This document shows, piece after piece, positions 34,614-46,239 of a stretch of 64,000 nt of DNA (positions are counted from its first letter, which is position 1; each line of letters begins with the position of its first letter). This stretch comes from Aralia elata (taxonomy: Eukaryota; Streptophyta; Magnoliopsida; Apiales; Araliaceae): NCBI GenBank assembly GCA_034770075.1, contig CM068386.1, positions 47,772,896 through 47,836,895 on the forward strand. The letters run 5' to 3'. The notes below the pieces were generated by a model. That model was not told the DNA's origin, made no database searches, and was given only the letters and a program-made list of their open reading frames with translations. The position numbers and the translations under genes were made by a program.

Positions 34614-37600
34614 ATGCCGCCGAGAAGATAACCCCGATACACAAGGGCGGAAGAGTCGGTGAATAACGAGGAAGGTCAGGCAGACCCTATGAGGACTTTT
34701 ATTAACTTATTAGTAGAAGCAATGCAGGGCAGACAAGCCGCTACAGTTGATCAGCCAGGAAGTCACATGGCGAATTTTAAGGACTTCAAATTAGTAGGAC
34801 CCCCGGAGTTGGGTGGGACTACGGATCCGATTGAAGCCTAGACATGGGTAGAAGAAATGGAGAATGTTTTTGAGGTCGCAAGGGTGGCTGAAGAACAGAA
34901 GACGTCGTTTGCCACTTTCATGATGAAAGGTGAGGCAAATTACTAGTGGAAGGCGAACAAAGGTCGAGCCGGGGAAGGTACGATTACATGGGCTCGTTTC
35001 AAGGAGCTGTTTTTCGAAAATTACTTTCCAGCGAGCATGCAGGCAAGCATGGAGATAAAGTTCCTGGAACTAAAGCAAGGAAGCATGTCAGTTGCGGAGT
35101 ATGCCGCAAAATTTAACGAGTTAGCTAGGTTTGCTCCACATCAGGTGGACACTAAAGCTAGGCGAGCAAAGAGATTTGAACAAGGACTGAAACCTTGGGT
35201 GTATAGTAAGGTTGCGGTTTTGCAGATCAACACATTTTCTACGTTACTTGAGAAAGCAATTATTGCTGAGGGAGGAAGCGAAGCTTTGGCCAGGCACAAC
35301 CAAGATCAAAAAAAGAAGAAGAGCCATGATGGTCATAAGGAAGGTAGCAGCGGGGGAAGTAACCCAAATAAGAGGAAATGGAACGACAGTCAGATGACAG
35401 GAAGCAAATCCGGAGGGCATGCAAAGAAGGGCAATAAATGCGAGAAATGTGGAAGGAATCACTTTGGAGAATGCATGACAGGAAAAGGAGTCTGTTTCAA
35501 CTGTGGTCAACCGTGACACTTTGCCCACAATGCCCAAAGGCGAAAGCAGGAAGTTGTTTTTCTTGTGGCGCTTCAGATCATCAGAAGAAGGACTGCCCAA
35601 AGAGGAAAAGTGATACAGGCAGTGCTAACCAAGGGAACAACAGTAAGCTGACTATTGGAGGACCAGCACAACAGAACAGACCAGTAGCACGCATCTTCAA
35701 CATGACAGTGCAGGATGCAATGGAATCGACGGACGTGGTGTTAGGTATTATTTCAATCAATAATATCAGTGAATATGTATTATTTGATTCGGGTGCTACC
35801 TGTTCATTTGCGTCGGATGAATTTGCTAAACTGTTAAATTTACCTGGTGAGGAGTTAAAGAATCCAATGAATGTGGAAGTAGCTAATAAGTAAGTTATTC
35901 CTGTAGAACATATTCATATAGATTGTTGTGCTAAGATAAACGGGTTTAAACTGAGCGTAGATTTAATTCCGATACGACTAGGAGAATTTGATGTAATTCT
36001 TGGGATGGATTGGTTGTCTAGTCACGAGACTGTGATCGACTGTCAGAAGAAATGTATACACCTTAAGACTCCGAATAAGTCGAAGGTCGTATTTTACGGT
36101 AGTCAATCACCGAGACAATCTTGTTGTCTGACGATGATGCAAGCGAAGAAATTTCTACGGAAAGGTTGTATAGGTTATCTGGCTCACGTGGTTGATACCC
36201 AAAGAGTAGAGGGTGAGCTGGGTCAGATACCTGTAGTAAGGGAATTCCTAGATGTTTTCCCAGATGAGATACCGGGATTGTCGCCGGATAGAGAAGTGGA
36301 ATTTGTGATCGACTTAGTACCGGGAACTGCACCATTCTCAAAGGCACCGTACAGAATGGCATCGGTGGAAATGAAAGAACTGATGGTTCAATTACAGGAG
36401 TTGCTAGATAAGGGGTATATTCGTCCGAGTGTATCTCCATGGGGAGCGCCAGTACTATTTGTAAAGAAGAAAGACAGATGGCTTAGGCTTTGCATTGACT
36501 ATCGGGAGTTGAACAAAGTCACGATTAAGAACAAGTACCCGTTGCCCAGAATTGATGATTTGTTCGATCAATTAAAGGGAGCGAAATACTTCTCGAAGAT
36601 TATCTTGAGGACGGGATATTACCAACTGAAGGTGAGGTAGGAGGATATTCCAAAGACAACATTCAGAACTCGATATGGACACTTTGAGTTTTTGGTGATG
36701 TCATTTGGGCTGACGAACGCGCCAGCAACATTTATGGACATGGTGAACAGAGTGTTCAAGCAATACCTAGATAAATTTGTCGTCGTTTTCATAGATGACA
36801 TTCTTGTCTACTCTAAGACAGAGGAAGAACACGTCGAGCATTTGAGAATAGCCCTGGAAACACTAAGAAAGGAGAAGCTATATGCAAAGTTTTCTAAGTG
36901 CGAATTTTGGCTACAAAGGGTGCAATTTTTGGGGCACGTGATTGACAAGGATGGTGTATCGGTGGATCCTGCGAAGGTAAAAGCAGTAATAAATTGGGAA
37001 CAGCCGAAGACGCCAACAGAAGTCCAAAGTTTCTTGGGATTAGCGGGTTACTATCGGAGGTTTATTCAGAACTTTTCAAAGATAGCGACACCGTTGACAA
37101 ATTTGACAAGGAAGACTGTGAAGTTTGCATGGACGGACAAGTGCGAGGAGTGTTGCTTGGAGTTAAAGAAGAAACTTAGTGAAGTACCTGTGTTATCACT
37201 GCCAGATAATACAGGGGGATTTGTGGTGTACAGTGATGCGTCACACAAAGGCCTTGGGTGCGTACTGATACAGCATGGGAAGGTCATTGCGTACGCGTCA
37301 CAGCAACTGAAGGATTATGAGAAGGGATATCCGACTCATGACTTGGAACTAGCGGCAGTGGTGTTTGCTCTAAAGATTTGGAGGCACTATCTGTATGGGG
37401 AGAAGTGTGAAATATACACAGACCACAAAAGTCTGAAGTATATCTTCACTCAAAAGGAGCTAAATATGAGGCAGCGACGATGGTTGGAGTTGATCAAGGA
37501 CTATGATTGTGAGATTCTATACCATCCCAGTAAAGCCAATGTAGTAGCCGATGCTCTAGTAGGAAGGGCAGAGATAAACTGATGATGCTGACAGCTCAAG

Positions 37601-39123
37601 AAGAACTGGTCAAGGATATGGAAAGACTGGAGTTGGAAGTCAAGTATCTGACAAATGCAGACGAGAAACTGTTCGCAGTGAAGGTAAGCCCGACTTTATT
37701 AGATAAGATAAAAAAGGCTCAAGTAAAGGACGATGAATGTATTGTCATAAGGAAGCGAATCTTAGAAGGAGAGGAATTGAAGTACAAGTCTGATAGCACG
37801 GGATTGCTAAGGTTTGAAGGAAGGATCTGGATACCGATGGTTCCGGAGTTGAGAGAAGAGATTCTGCAGGAAGCTCATTCTACAAGGTATTCGATACACC
37901 CTGGTAGTACCAAGATGTATCAGGATTTGCGCCAACATTTCTGGTGGCCGAACATGAAGAGGGAGGTCGCGGAATGTGTTGGACGATATTTGACATGTCA
38001 GAGGGTAAAAGCAGAACATCAGAAACCGGGCGGACTGCTACAACCGCTGGAGATTCCGGAGTGGAAGTGGGAGCATATCACAATGGATTTTGTGACGGGG
38101 CTTCCACCAACTCAGAAGGGTTATGACGCGATCTGGGTGATCGTGGATCGTTTAACTAAATCTGCACATTTTCTACCAATTAAGATAAGGTACAATTTGG
38201 AGCAGCTAGCAAAGTTGTATGTGAAAGAGATTGTGTCGCGACATGGAGTGCCGGTATCTATTGTATCTGATAGAGATTCGCGTTTCACGTCGAATTTTTG
38301 GAAGAGTTTACAAGAAAGATTGGGAACTCAGTTGAGGTTGAGTACACCGTATCACCCTCAAACGGATGGGCAAAGCGAACGAACGATTCAGACGCTTGAG
38401 GACATGCTTAGAGCATGTGTGATGGATTTTAAAGGCAGCTGGGACGATCACCTACCACTGGTGGAGTTTGCCTACAATAACAGTTATCATGCAAGTATTG
38501 GCATGCCGCCATATGAAACATTATACGGAAGGAAGTGCCGAACACCTCTATGTTGGGATGAAGTCAGTGAACGGAGACTGTTAGGACCTGAATTGGTGCA
38601 GCAGACTATGGATTGCATCAAAGTGATAAGAGCTCGATTGGTAGCAGCTCAGGATAAACAGAAGAAATACGCCGATTTGCATCGCCAGAAACGAGACTTT
38701 GAAGTTGGCAGCTTTGTGTTTTTGAAGGTATCGCCCTGGAAGGGGAAGATCAGATTTGGAAAGAAGGGGAAATTGAGTCCCAGGTTCATAGGACCATTTG
38801 AAGTTTTAAAGAGGGTAGGTGAAGTGGCGTACGAGGTAGCTCTACCTCCTGAACTTGAGCACATTCACAATGTGTTTCACGTTTCTGTGTTGCGGCCATA
38901 TAAACCCGACTACAAGCATGTGCTATCCTATGAACCGATTCAAGTTGAGAAAGACTTGTCATATGAAGAGATTCCTGTCCAGATATTAGATAGGAAAGAG
39001 CAGACATTAAGAAATAAGGTCATCCATTCGGTCAAAGTACTTTGGAGGAACCACGCAGCTGAAGAAGCTACATGGGAGCTAGAAAAGAAGATGAGGAAGA
39101 ATTATCCGCATCTTTTTGAGTGA
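34614..39123 (+). pseudogene. Tekay gag-pol polyprotein, copy 2
   Basis: Same domain order as copy 1. Breaks: TAA 34629 (sixth codon), TAG 34839, TAG 34944, TGA 35514, one-base loss near 35523, TAA 35891, TAG 36638, one-base loss near 37555. The stretch 37582-39123 is open to the normal stop and holds the integrase zinc finger, the catalytic triad (DFVTGLP, SDRDSRF, GQSERTIQ) and the chromodomain-like tail VKVLWRNHAAEEATWELE. RT active site reads FIDDILVYS. Decay is heavier in gag and RT than in integrase. Not functional as read. Confidence 0.92.
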
Positions 39124-39187
39124 ACCCGTTAAGTTTTCCGTACCTAGACTATAATTCTGGGGACATAATTCTTATAAGGGGGGAGGA

Positions 39188-39964
39188 TGTAACGACCGGG
39201 AATTCTGAAATTTCCTTGTAATTCGAATTTTTGAATATTAATGAATATTTTATATTTTATTAATATTATATTTGTGTTACGTGTTTAAAGGTTGCGTGAC
39301 AACCTGGATTATGGGAATGCATGAAATTTTATGTGTTATAGTTTTGTTCAAGTGAATAATTGATTTCGCGTAGCGTCGCTAAATCACCATTCACGGGGCA
39401 CGTTTCCTGAGTCACTATTCATGCCAGATATTTTTGTGTCTTTTTCGATATTAATAAATTTCATAAATACGTGTATGCGTACGAATAATTTTTTCAAGTG
39501 TCGAAAATTTTATTTGAGCTGATACGTGATTTTATCCGTATCCGAAATGTATTAAATGGGTGTTCCGAATATTTGGAAAAATCCCATAATAATTATTTTT
39601 TTTACTCATCCCAATATTTATGGTAATACTCATTTTAATTTTGGGTAGAGTTATTTACCAGTTTTGGTACAAAAGTGGGAGTTTTCGGATATATTTTTGG
39701 TATTATTGGGTATTTATTTTGGCTTGTTATACCAAGTGGGAACCACCAAACCATTTTCCACCAATCAAATTGCTAGGAATGGGAGAGTGGGGGGAGTATT
39801 GCCGGCAAGCTCCTTGAGCAACCAACCCCATTTCCATTTTTCTTCCACTTCTCCCTAATTCACTCCACTCCTCCCAAATCATTCAAACATTCATTCTCTC
39901 TTGCATTCCACACTCCTCCCATTCCCATCAGCTGATAGAAAGAGAGAGAGAGAGAGCTGCAAAG
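39188..39964 (+). repeat. Tekay LTR 3, left 777 bp
   Basis: Starts TGTAACGACCGGG after the polypurine tract and follows LTRs 1 and 2 up to GAGAGAGCTGCAAAG, where copia sequence begins. The rest lies beyond the nested insertions and outside the window. Confidence 0.9.
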
Positions 39965-41739
39965 TGAAAGTAGTATGCACACAAGCCAATCATATTTGAT
40001 ATGATGTAGCATATACTTTGTAATCTTATTCATTTATTAATAAAGGAATTGATTTTCTCAAAAGGCATTTTATATTATTTACATGGTGCTGTTATATTAA
40101 ATGTGATAAACCCATTGTTTTGAGCAATGCTTTTAGACTCATGATGGTGATCATGCTAATGAGATCTAAATTCAAGATAGCTCACAAACTAAAATTGTTC
40201 CTAATCGTTGGATTACTAAATTGGGGATTAGTGAATCCGGATAGATTAGTACATACGTTGCTTGCTCTTAGGAAGAGGATGATTGATCTCATAATCATTT
40301 GTGTGGAGACACTAAAGTAAGTATGTAGGTGCTTATTGGAGAATAAGTTCACTGAACGTGGCTCGCTAAGGAATACCTAATGGAGTTTTACTCGCATGTC
40401 AATAGGAATTCCTCTAGTGATAGTAGTACAAGTGATCCTTGGACTTGAGATCATCATAGTATCTTGTGTATGATGAGTTATACTTTGACATGTCCCTTAA
40501 GACCTTGTGGGTATATCAAATGGTATGATTGGGTATAATTAGTTGTACATGGAGATAGGTGAATGATCAACAAAGAATCTTCCTCGTCTAGTAAAAGATG
40601 TGAATGTCCTATGTGATTCGATAAATGATAACTCAGTAGTCCTTGGCCAAGGCAGAATGAAATTAGAAAGGAGTTTCTAATTTGCATTAATTAGAGTTGT
40701 GCATTTGGGAATCGAAATACATATAATTAAATAAAATAAGACTTGATAGTAAATCTATGACTTATATTTATTTGGGACATTGTATGGTAGAAGGATTGAA
40801 TTGTACGGTAACTATTTACTCAAAGATTCTTTTGTGATTAATGTTGAAATCTATATTATCTGGAAAGTCGTTGATCGCTAAAGGGGCTTACCCTTATTGT
40901 AGAATAAATATTATTTATTTAAATGAATTAAATAGTTTAATTTATTTATTTAAATAAGATTAGAATTGTTCTAATTGATTTATTCACAACCGGTTTAATA
41001 TGGAGAACCTAAAGGGTCACACCGCAAAAGGAAAATATTTATTTAAGAAGTAAATGACATAATTGTAATAATAAGTTAAGTGTATTTAATTTACTCTATG
41101 GAGATAGAATAAATTAAATAGCTTAATTTTTATTATTTAATATTTTGAAAATATTAAATATAAATTAATAAGAGGAGTCTTATTATTATTATTATTATTA
41201 TTACTTTTACTATTATTTAATTCCTAATAGGGATTGAGATTTAATTAATAGAAGTACTCTCCTATGGATTCTTAATTGGATTAAGAGCATTATTAATTAA
41301 AGGAGTTCAATTATAATACAAACCCTAATCCTAAATAGTTTGGGGAAGGGTTATTTCTACATCTATAAATAAGAGGGGTCTTATCATAGAGATAGGAACT
41401 AGGGTTTTGCCAAATACACGACTTCTTGAATACTTGTTCTTCTTTGGTGGATCACCTCTAGAGGCCAAATACTTGGGTGGCTAACGTTGATCAAAGGAAG
41501 GAATCACACTGCAGCATTCGAGGAGAACACGAAGGACTAGGAGTTGAACTTGTACCCGAGAAAGCTTTGTTCTACGAGGGTATAATTCTTATTCTCTTTC
41601 TTTTTTGTTTTTATCGTTAATTGAGCACAAGGATTGATCTTGGTGATGGTTTGTATAAAATTTTAAAATCCGATTTTATCGCGCTTCCGCACTATTTATG
41701 TAATTTGATTGCATGTTCGCGCTATATACAAACCTAACA
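39965..41739 (+). repeat. 5' LTR of copia element (1775 bp)
   Basis: Starts TGAAAGTAGTATGCACACAAG, matching the 3' LTR start at 50186, and ends AAACCTAACA directly before a PBS. A TATA-like TATAAAT lies at 41364-41370, and a donor-like GAGG|GTATAATTC (GT at 41580-41581) 170-220 bp downstream of it. CAAG or CAAAG before the LTR is the likely TSD, but the partner is not in the window. Confidence 0.9.
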
Positions 41740-41740
41740 G

Positions 41741-41752
41741 TGGTATCAGAGC
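41741..41752 (+). other. Copia primer binding site
   Basis: TGGTATCAGAGC (tRNA-iMet type), one base after the LTR. Confidence 0.9.
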
Positions 41753-41854
41753 CTAATCTTGTGCTAATTATCGATTTTGATAATTCCATGTATGCTTGAT
41801 ATGCGATTGGATCGAAATTTTTGGGCAGAATACAAAATTTTTGAATCAGCGACA

Positions 41855-41978
41855 CGGCGCAGCTGCGCCGCCTCCAGTTCATTCTGGAGCGCAGCTGCGC
41901 CGAAACTCAGAATCGTTTTTTTTCTAGGGAGCAGCGTAGCTGCGCCGTTGTCCAGTTTATTCTGGGCGCAGCTGCGCC
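41855..41978. repeat. Perfect GC-rich palindromes in the copia leader
   Basis: CGGCGCAGCTGCGCCG (41855-41870), GCGCAGCTGCGC (41889-41900), a diverged copy (41934-41945) and GGCGCAGCTGCGCC (41965-41978). CCAGTTYATTCTGG-type phrases (themselves near-palindromic) occur between copies 1-2 and 3-4. Confidence 0.88.
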
Positions 41979-42707
41979 GGCTAGCAGAATCCGAATTTTT
42001 TTTCCTTTAATTGAAATAAATGGTTTATTTAATTGATATAAGTTTAAAATAAAGATGTTTATTTTATCTGAAATAGGATTTCAGATTGCTAAAATTAAAG
42101 GAGTTTAATTTGGATTTGGTTTTTGATTAAAATAAAAGAGTTTATTTTGTTTAAAAAACTAAATATTAGCAAAACTTTTGCCCATTAATTGATATCAATG
42201 CATATATGGAATGGATTTATTATTCATGAGATGAATGTTATTTATTGATACATATAGAGATATGTATGATAATAAATAGGGATTGATTATGGACTATTGA
42301 CCAATGTGTGATTGGATTTATTTTAGTGGATGCTTGAATGTATGGGTTTTTATAAATGGGGTCTACGTACCTTGTCTTCTCTAATTTTTCTTAATGTAAA
42401 TTCTATCTCCCTCTTATGTACTTCCCCTTGACTGCTGATCAAGGTTTCTATTTATAGTAAATATTTTATGTAATAGGAATAGTTAGAATTAATTTTTTGA
42501 AGAATTGGAGACAAAGGAGCAAGGAGCGCTTGAAGACCCGTTTGTATTGGAGCCCGGGTTTAAATGTAATAGTTATATTTAAATTTTATTCTTGCACCCT
42601 AGGTTTGACCTTTTGGTTCACTTGGTGGCTCTAGTGAACCAAACTAGAATAAAAGTCCATAATCAGTCCGGGTAGAATATAGTATTCTATATGTGTATGC
42701 TTACTAT

Positions 42708-42708
42708 T

Positions 42709-42733
<25 letters not shown>
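42708..42733. repeat. (TA)n microsatellite
   Basis: Uninterrupted TA dinucleotides in the copia leader. Confidence 0.9.
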
Positions 42734-42740
<7 letters not shown>

Positions 42741-42945
42741 TTATCAAACATGCTTCGCATGTAAAATAATATGACGCGTATTTTATATATATATGTGCAT
42801 GCGCGCTAAACAAGATGAGACTAATAATAATAAACCCCTCAAAGAAATTATATTAAGTCCTAAGCGTTCAAAGATATTTGGAATATCGAACGTCGCCTTC
42901 TAGCATGGTAAAGCAATAAAGTATTAAATGTTTAATATGAGTTTG

Positions 42946-42960
42946 TTGTGTCACCACAAG
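42946..42960. repeat. Leader hairpin repeat TTGTGTCACCACAAG
   Basis: TTGTG/CACAA stem with loop TCAC. The longer phrase TTTGTTGTGTCACCACAAGG recurs at 45850-45864 and 46036-46050 (core coordinates), and a partial GTGTCACCAC lies near 45934. The copies sit on both sides of the solo LTR, so all belong to the copia leader. Confidence 0.8.
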
Positions 42961-44333
42961 GCAAGTATTAAATATTTAAGATGTTACTTTATCACATTTG
43001 ATGTAACGAATACAATTTTTGTGATTGAATAAAAATATTTATTGAATTATATAAATATTTTTATTAATTTATTGAGCTAAATAAATAATTTATTAAGTTT
43101 TTGGTGGAATGGGTATATGTTAAGTTTAATAATGTTAAATGTTATTTGAATGTGATTTGTTACGTTTATTCTAATTTAATTTAATAATTAAATTAGATTA
43201 ATTAAATTAGATGATGAAAAGGTTTATTTGAATAAATAATTTATTTGAATAATATAATTTATTTGGTGTTATTGTTATTGGTTAAATAAATTTATTATTT
43301 AAGTTAGTAAGGTTTAATTGAATTTATTTAATAATAAGTTCAATTAAATTAGAAGTGTGACATTTAAAACTATATGTTATAATGATTTATTAAAATAAAT
43401 GAGAACTGTTTTAATTTAGTTTTTCCAAACAAGGCCTTATGACATTTGGTTGGAAATAATGGATTATTCTATTTTAATTTAACCAAACAAGCCTTAGAGG
43501 CTTTTGAATTGTGTAACTGATGGATTAAATATTAGAATACGTTATATCAGTTTTTATCTTTTTGCTTATCAGTTGTTAAAAATAAGAAAAACACAGAGTT
43601 AAAAAAAAGAGAGAAAGAAAGAAGAAAGAGCAGAGTTCTATCAAGTGAGAATAAAGAGAAATTGTGAGTTGGAGAGTTTGTGGATTGAGAAGAGTTTGTG
43701 ATTGAAGAGAATTCTAAGTTCTTAAAGCAATAGAAGGTATAATTCTTTTCCTCTTTGTTTTACTTTACTGTATATGGTTTCTAGTTTTCTGTATGTGGAC
43801 TCAATTGCTCAAAAGACGAAATATTTGATATAATTGTTAGAAAGCATGTGTTAGATGATTATATGATGATTATAAGTTAAATTAAAGGTGTTAATTTATG
43901 AATGTATGTTTAGAATTGAGTTTTGGTTTTCACAGAGTTTATTTCATGAATTGTATATATGTATGAAAATTGATGCTTAAATTAGTTATTAATTGGTTAA
44001 TTGATAATTGTTTATGATTATATGATGAAAAACAAGAATAATGCAAGAAGAATGGTGTTAATTGGTTGAAAAATGAATTTACAGAGCTTAATTTCATGAA
44101 AATGGCCAAAACTTGAATAAATTGTTTAACAGTGAAATTCTTGGGTTTAAATTGGTTGTTTATGTGTTAGAATGATTAAAATGTTTAGAAAACATGTTGG
44201 GTAAATATTTTGTATCATATATGATGTCTGGGTATATTTAATTTATGTATTGGATGGTAGAATTCAGAAAATTTGGCCAAATTTGGCCTAAGTTTTCACT
44301 GGTTCGCGAGCTGGGGAATACGACTGCCGAGTC

Positions 44334-44475
44334 TCTCGCCCCGGCGAGAAAAAGTAAAGGAATCTTCGCCCCGGCGAAGTCTTGCCCCGACGAGATTTTT
44401 GTTCTGTAAATTCCCGCCCCGGCGAGGACTCGCCCCGACGAGAGTTTTGTTCAGTAAATTCCCTCCCCGGCGAGG
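44334..44475. repeat. GC-rich dyad array in the solo LTR
   Basis: TCTCGCCCCGGCGAGA (44334-44349) and CTTCGCCCCGGCGAAG (44364-44379) are perfect inverted repeats around CC with different but complementary arms. Diverged copies occur near 44381, 44414, 44429 and 44461 (e.g. CTTGCCCCGACGAG). The interleaving phrase GTAAATTCCC occurs twice. Confidence 0.88.
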
Positions 44476-45458
44476 AACAGTAACTGAAATATTTTTATTT
44501 TTTATTTTTATTTTATTATGATGTCGTGTACATGATTAAAGCTTAGATTAAAGTATTTAATGATAAATAAGATACTATAATGAGTGGTAAGCAAAATGAA
44601 TATCAAATGACATTTGATATATTAAGTGAAATAGGATAAGAATAAATCCTAAAGTGTGTATATTGTTCTGTAGCTAATTACTGTTACTATTTTATAATCA
44701 AAATGTATAGGGTGATTAAGGAACGTGCATTGTTTAAATTTGTAATCTACGCTTAAGGCAAGTTTTCCTCCCTTAAACTTGAAAATTATTTATAGCAACT
44801 TGTTCTTCCCTTTTAACTTGTTAATTTATTCAAAGCAAGTTTATTTATATTGAGCAAGCTTATTGACCTTAGCTTATTGATATTCAAGCAAGGTTACTAT
44901 CATGTTACGTACTTAAGCTTTATTCCAATCATTGTTTGTTATTCAAATTTCGAGTATAGTTTCTATTGAACAAACTTTATTGTTGAATCAAATGTATTAG
45001 CGACTAGTAAACCCTTATTGATTCAGCTAGTCCTTAGTTGATGATCGTTTCAAAGACTTAGAATATTTTCTATACTTGTTCCAAGCCAAGTTCCTTTTGG
45101 TACGGATTCAGACGATAAACTGAGATGAACAACCCTAATATAGGGGATTACTTACGCGACAGCGTTAAAATGTTTGTGCACAATACATTGTACAAAGGGC
45201 TGATCCCCCTGAGTACGAGATGGAAGGTCCATAGTCTTTAAGACTGTTAAAGGTTACGGTAGAGATACCAGTTAACCTAGGACATAGTTCGAGGTCTTGT
45301 GACCCTCAGATATAATTTCTAAATCTTAAAAATCTATTTTCCTTGAATCGAGCATTCTAACGAGCTTTCAGACGTTGATTCCTTATTGATTGAATTCAGA
45401 AAATTATTATACCTCAGTTGAACTCTGTTTTATTTGAATGTTATTATTATCATACTTG

Positions 45459-45559
45459 TGGGCAATTGTTTGCTCACTCTTGCACTAAACATTGCAGCTA
45501 AGCCAGAAAAGCAGGACGAGCCGTCCACGAGTAAAGGAAAGGGCAAGTTGCAGAAGTAG
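45459..45559 (+). other. Conserved hairpin plus Lys-rich short frame, solo LTR
   Basis: TGGGCAA/TTGCTCA hairpin (45459-45476), then after ACATTGCAG a 22-codon frame (GCA 45494, TAG 45557) reading AAKP...SKGKGKLQK. It is three codons longer than the Tekay LTR version. Confidence 0.5.
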
Positions 45560-46239
45560 CTTAAGACTTGTTGTCTAGTTGATGTTTTATGTAACAAGAC
45601 TTGTTTAAATTAAGTTTTATTCCGCATTGATGTATTAAGGTTAAGATAACCTGGGATTTGATTGTTTAAGAGTTTGGTGATGTAACCCAATTTTGGGAAG
45701 ATGTTTCATTAAGTTTATTTAATTGTTCTTACTATGGGTAGTTAGTTTAAATGTATGAGATAGTGAACACCAAATCAGTGGGAATTAAGTACCCGGATTT
45801 GGGGGTGTCACATTTGATGCTTATAAATAGACTGAACGATGCTGTTTTGTTGTGTCACCACAAGGACAGTGTTTTTCTTTCGAATATATGGAAGTGCTAG
45901 GTTGGACTTAACTTGGATACTTTTGATTCGGATGTGTCACCACTTGATCAAAATAATCTAAGAGGCAAAATAAAAAGACTTACATAGTGATGTAATTGAC
46001 AATAGTTGTCTACCTATTTATTTATATATCGTTTGTTGTGTCACCACAAGGCTATATACATTTGTCCTTAATCTCACTAGCAAAACTTTAATTAGATTTG
46101 TCGAACTATATATTGAGGGTAATATAGTTTGATGAAAATAGTGGGAGATACCAATTTAAATAAAGACCTAATTTATTTTGGTAATTAATTAAATGAATGA
46201 ATGCTAAAATGTTGTCTATTTCACATGCAGAATTTAAAA

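Larger units (their letters stand above)
20272..39964 (+). mobile_element. Tekay-type chromovirus array: LTR-int-LTR-int-LTR
   Basis: Three LTRs of one family start TGTAACGACCGGGAATTCTG at 20272, 29722 and 39188. The first two are complete (3414 and 3436 bp); the third is cut at 39965 by a copia element. Two internal regions of about 6.0 kb, each with an upstream coiled-coil ORF and gag-pol, lie between them in the same orientation. One shared middle LTR and no host DNA at the junctions points to unequal recombination between LTRs rather than two insertions. The two units share most but not all mutations, so they are distinct copies. The right-hand end and TSD are outside or buried. Confidence 0.9.
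43002..45812 (+). mobile_element. Solo LTR of a Tekay-like gypsy element (2811 bp)
   Basis: Starts TGTAACGAATAC and ends GATTTGGGGGTGTCACA, flanked by TTTGA on both sides (42997-43001 and 45813-45817). There is no internal sequence or second LTR, so it is a product of LTR-LTR recombination. Its end matches the Tekay LTR end and it shares the hairpin, the Lys-rich frame, a GC-dyad array and CAAGTTT-type phrases, but overall it is a different family from the array at 20272. A donor-like AGAAG|GTATAATTC is at 43737. Confidence 0.9.
41753..46239 (+). other. Copia 5' leader, long, with nested solo LTR
   Basis: Without the 2.8-kb solo LTR the PBS-to-gag leader is still about 1.7 kb, long for a copia element. 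It contains GC palindromes (41855-41978), an AT microsatellite (about 42708-42733), and three copies of a hairpin repeat (42946, 45850, 46036). It ends in TTTCACATGCAG, ten bases before the gag ATG, which looks like a 3' splice site. No coding frame was found. Confidence 0.6.

Noticed and set aside
40120..40320. Short ORFs in the copia LTRs (also 50341-50601, 40478-40687, 50699-50908)
   Set aside because: Positionally duplicated because they are in the two LTRs; no domain, and stops differ between copies.
44273..44521. 82-codon ORF with repeated PRRGLAPTR-like text in the solo LTR
   Set aside because: The repeat is the translation of the GC-dyad array; there is no start context, and the repeat copies shift phase.
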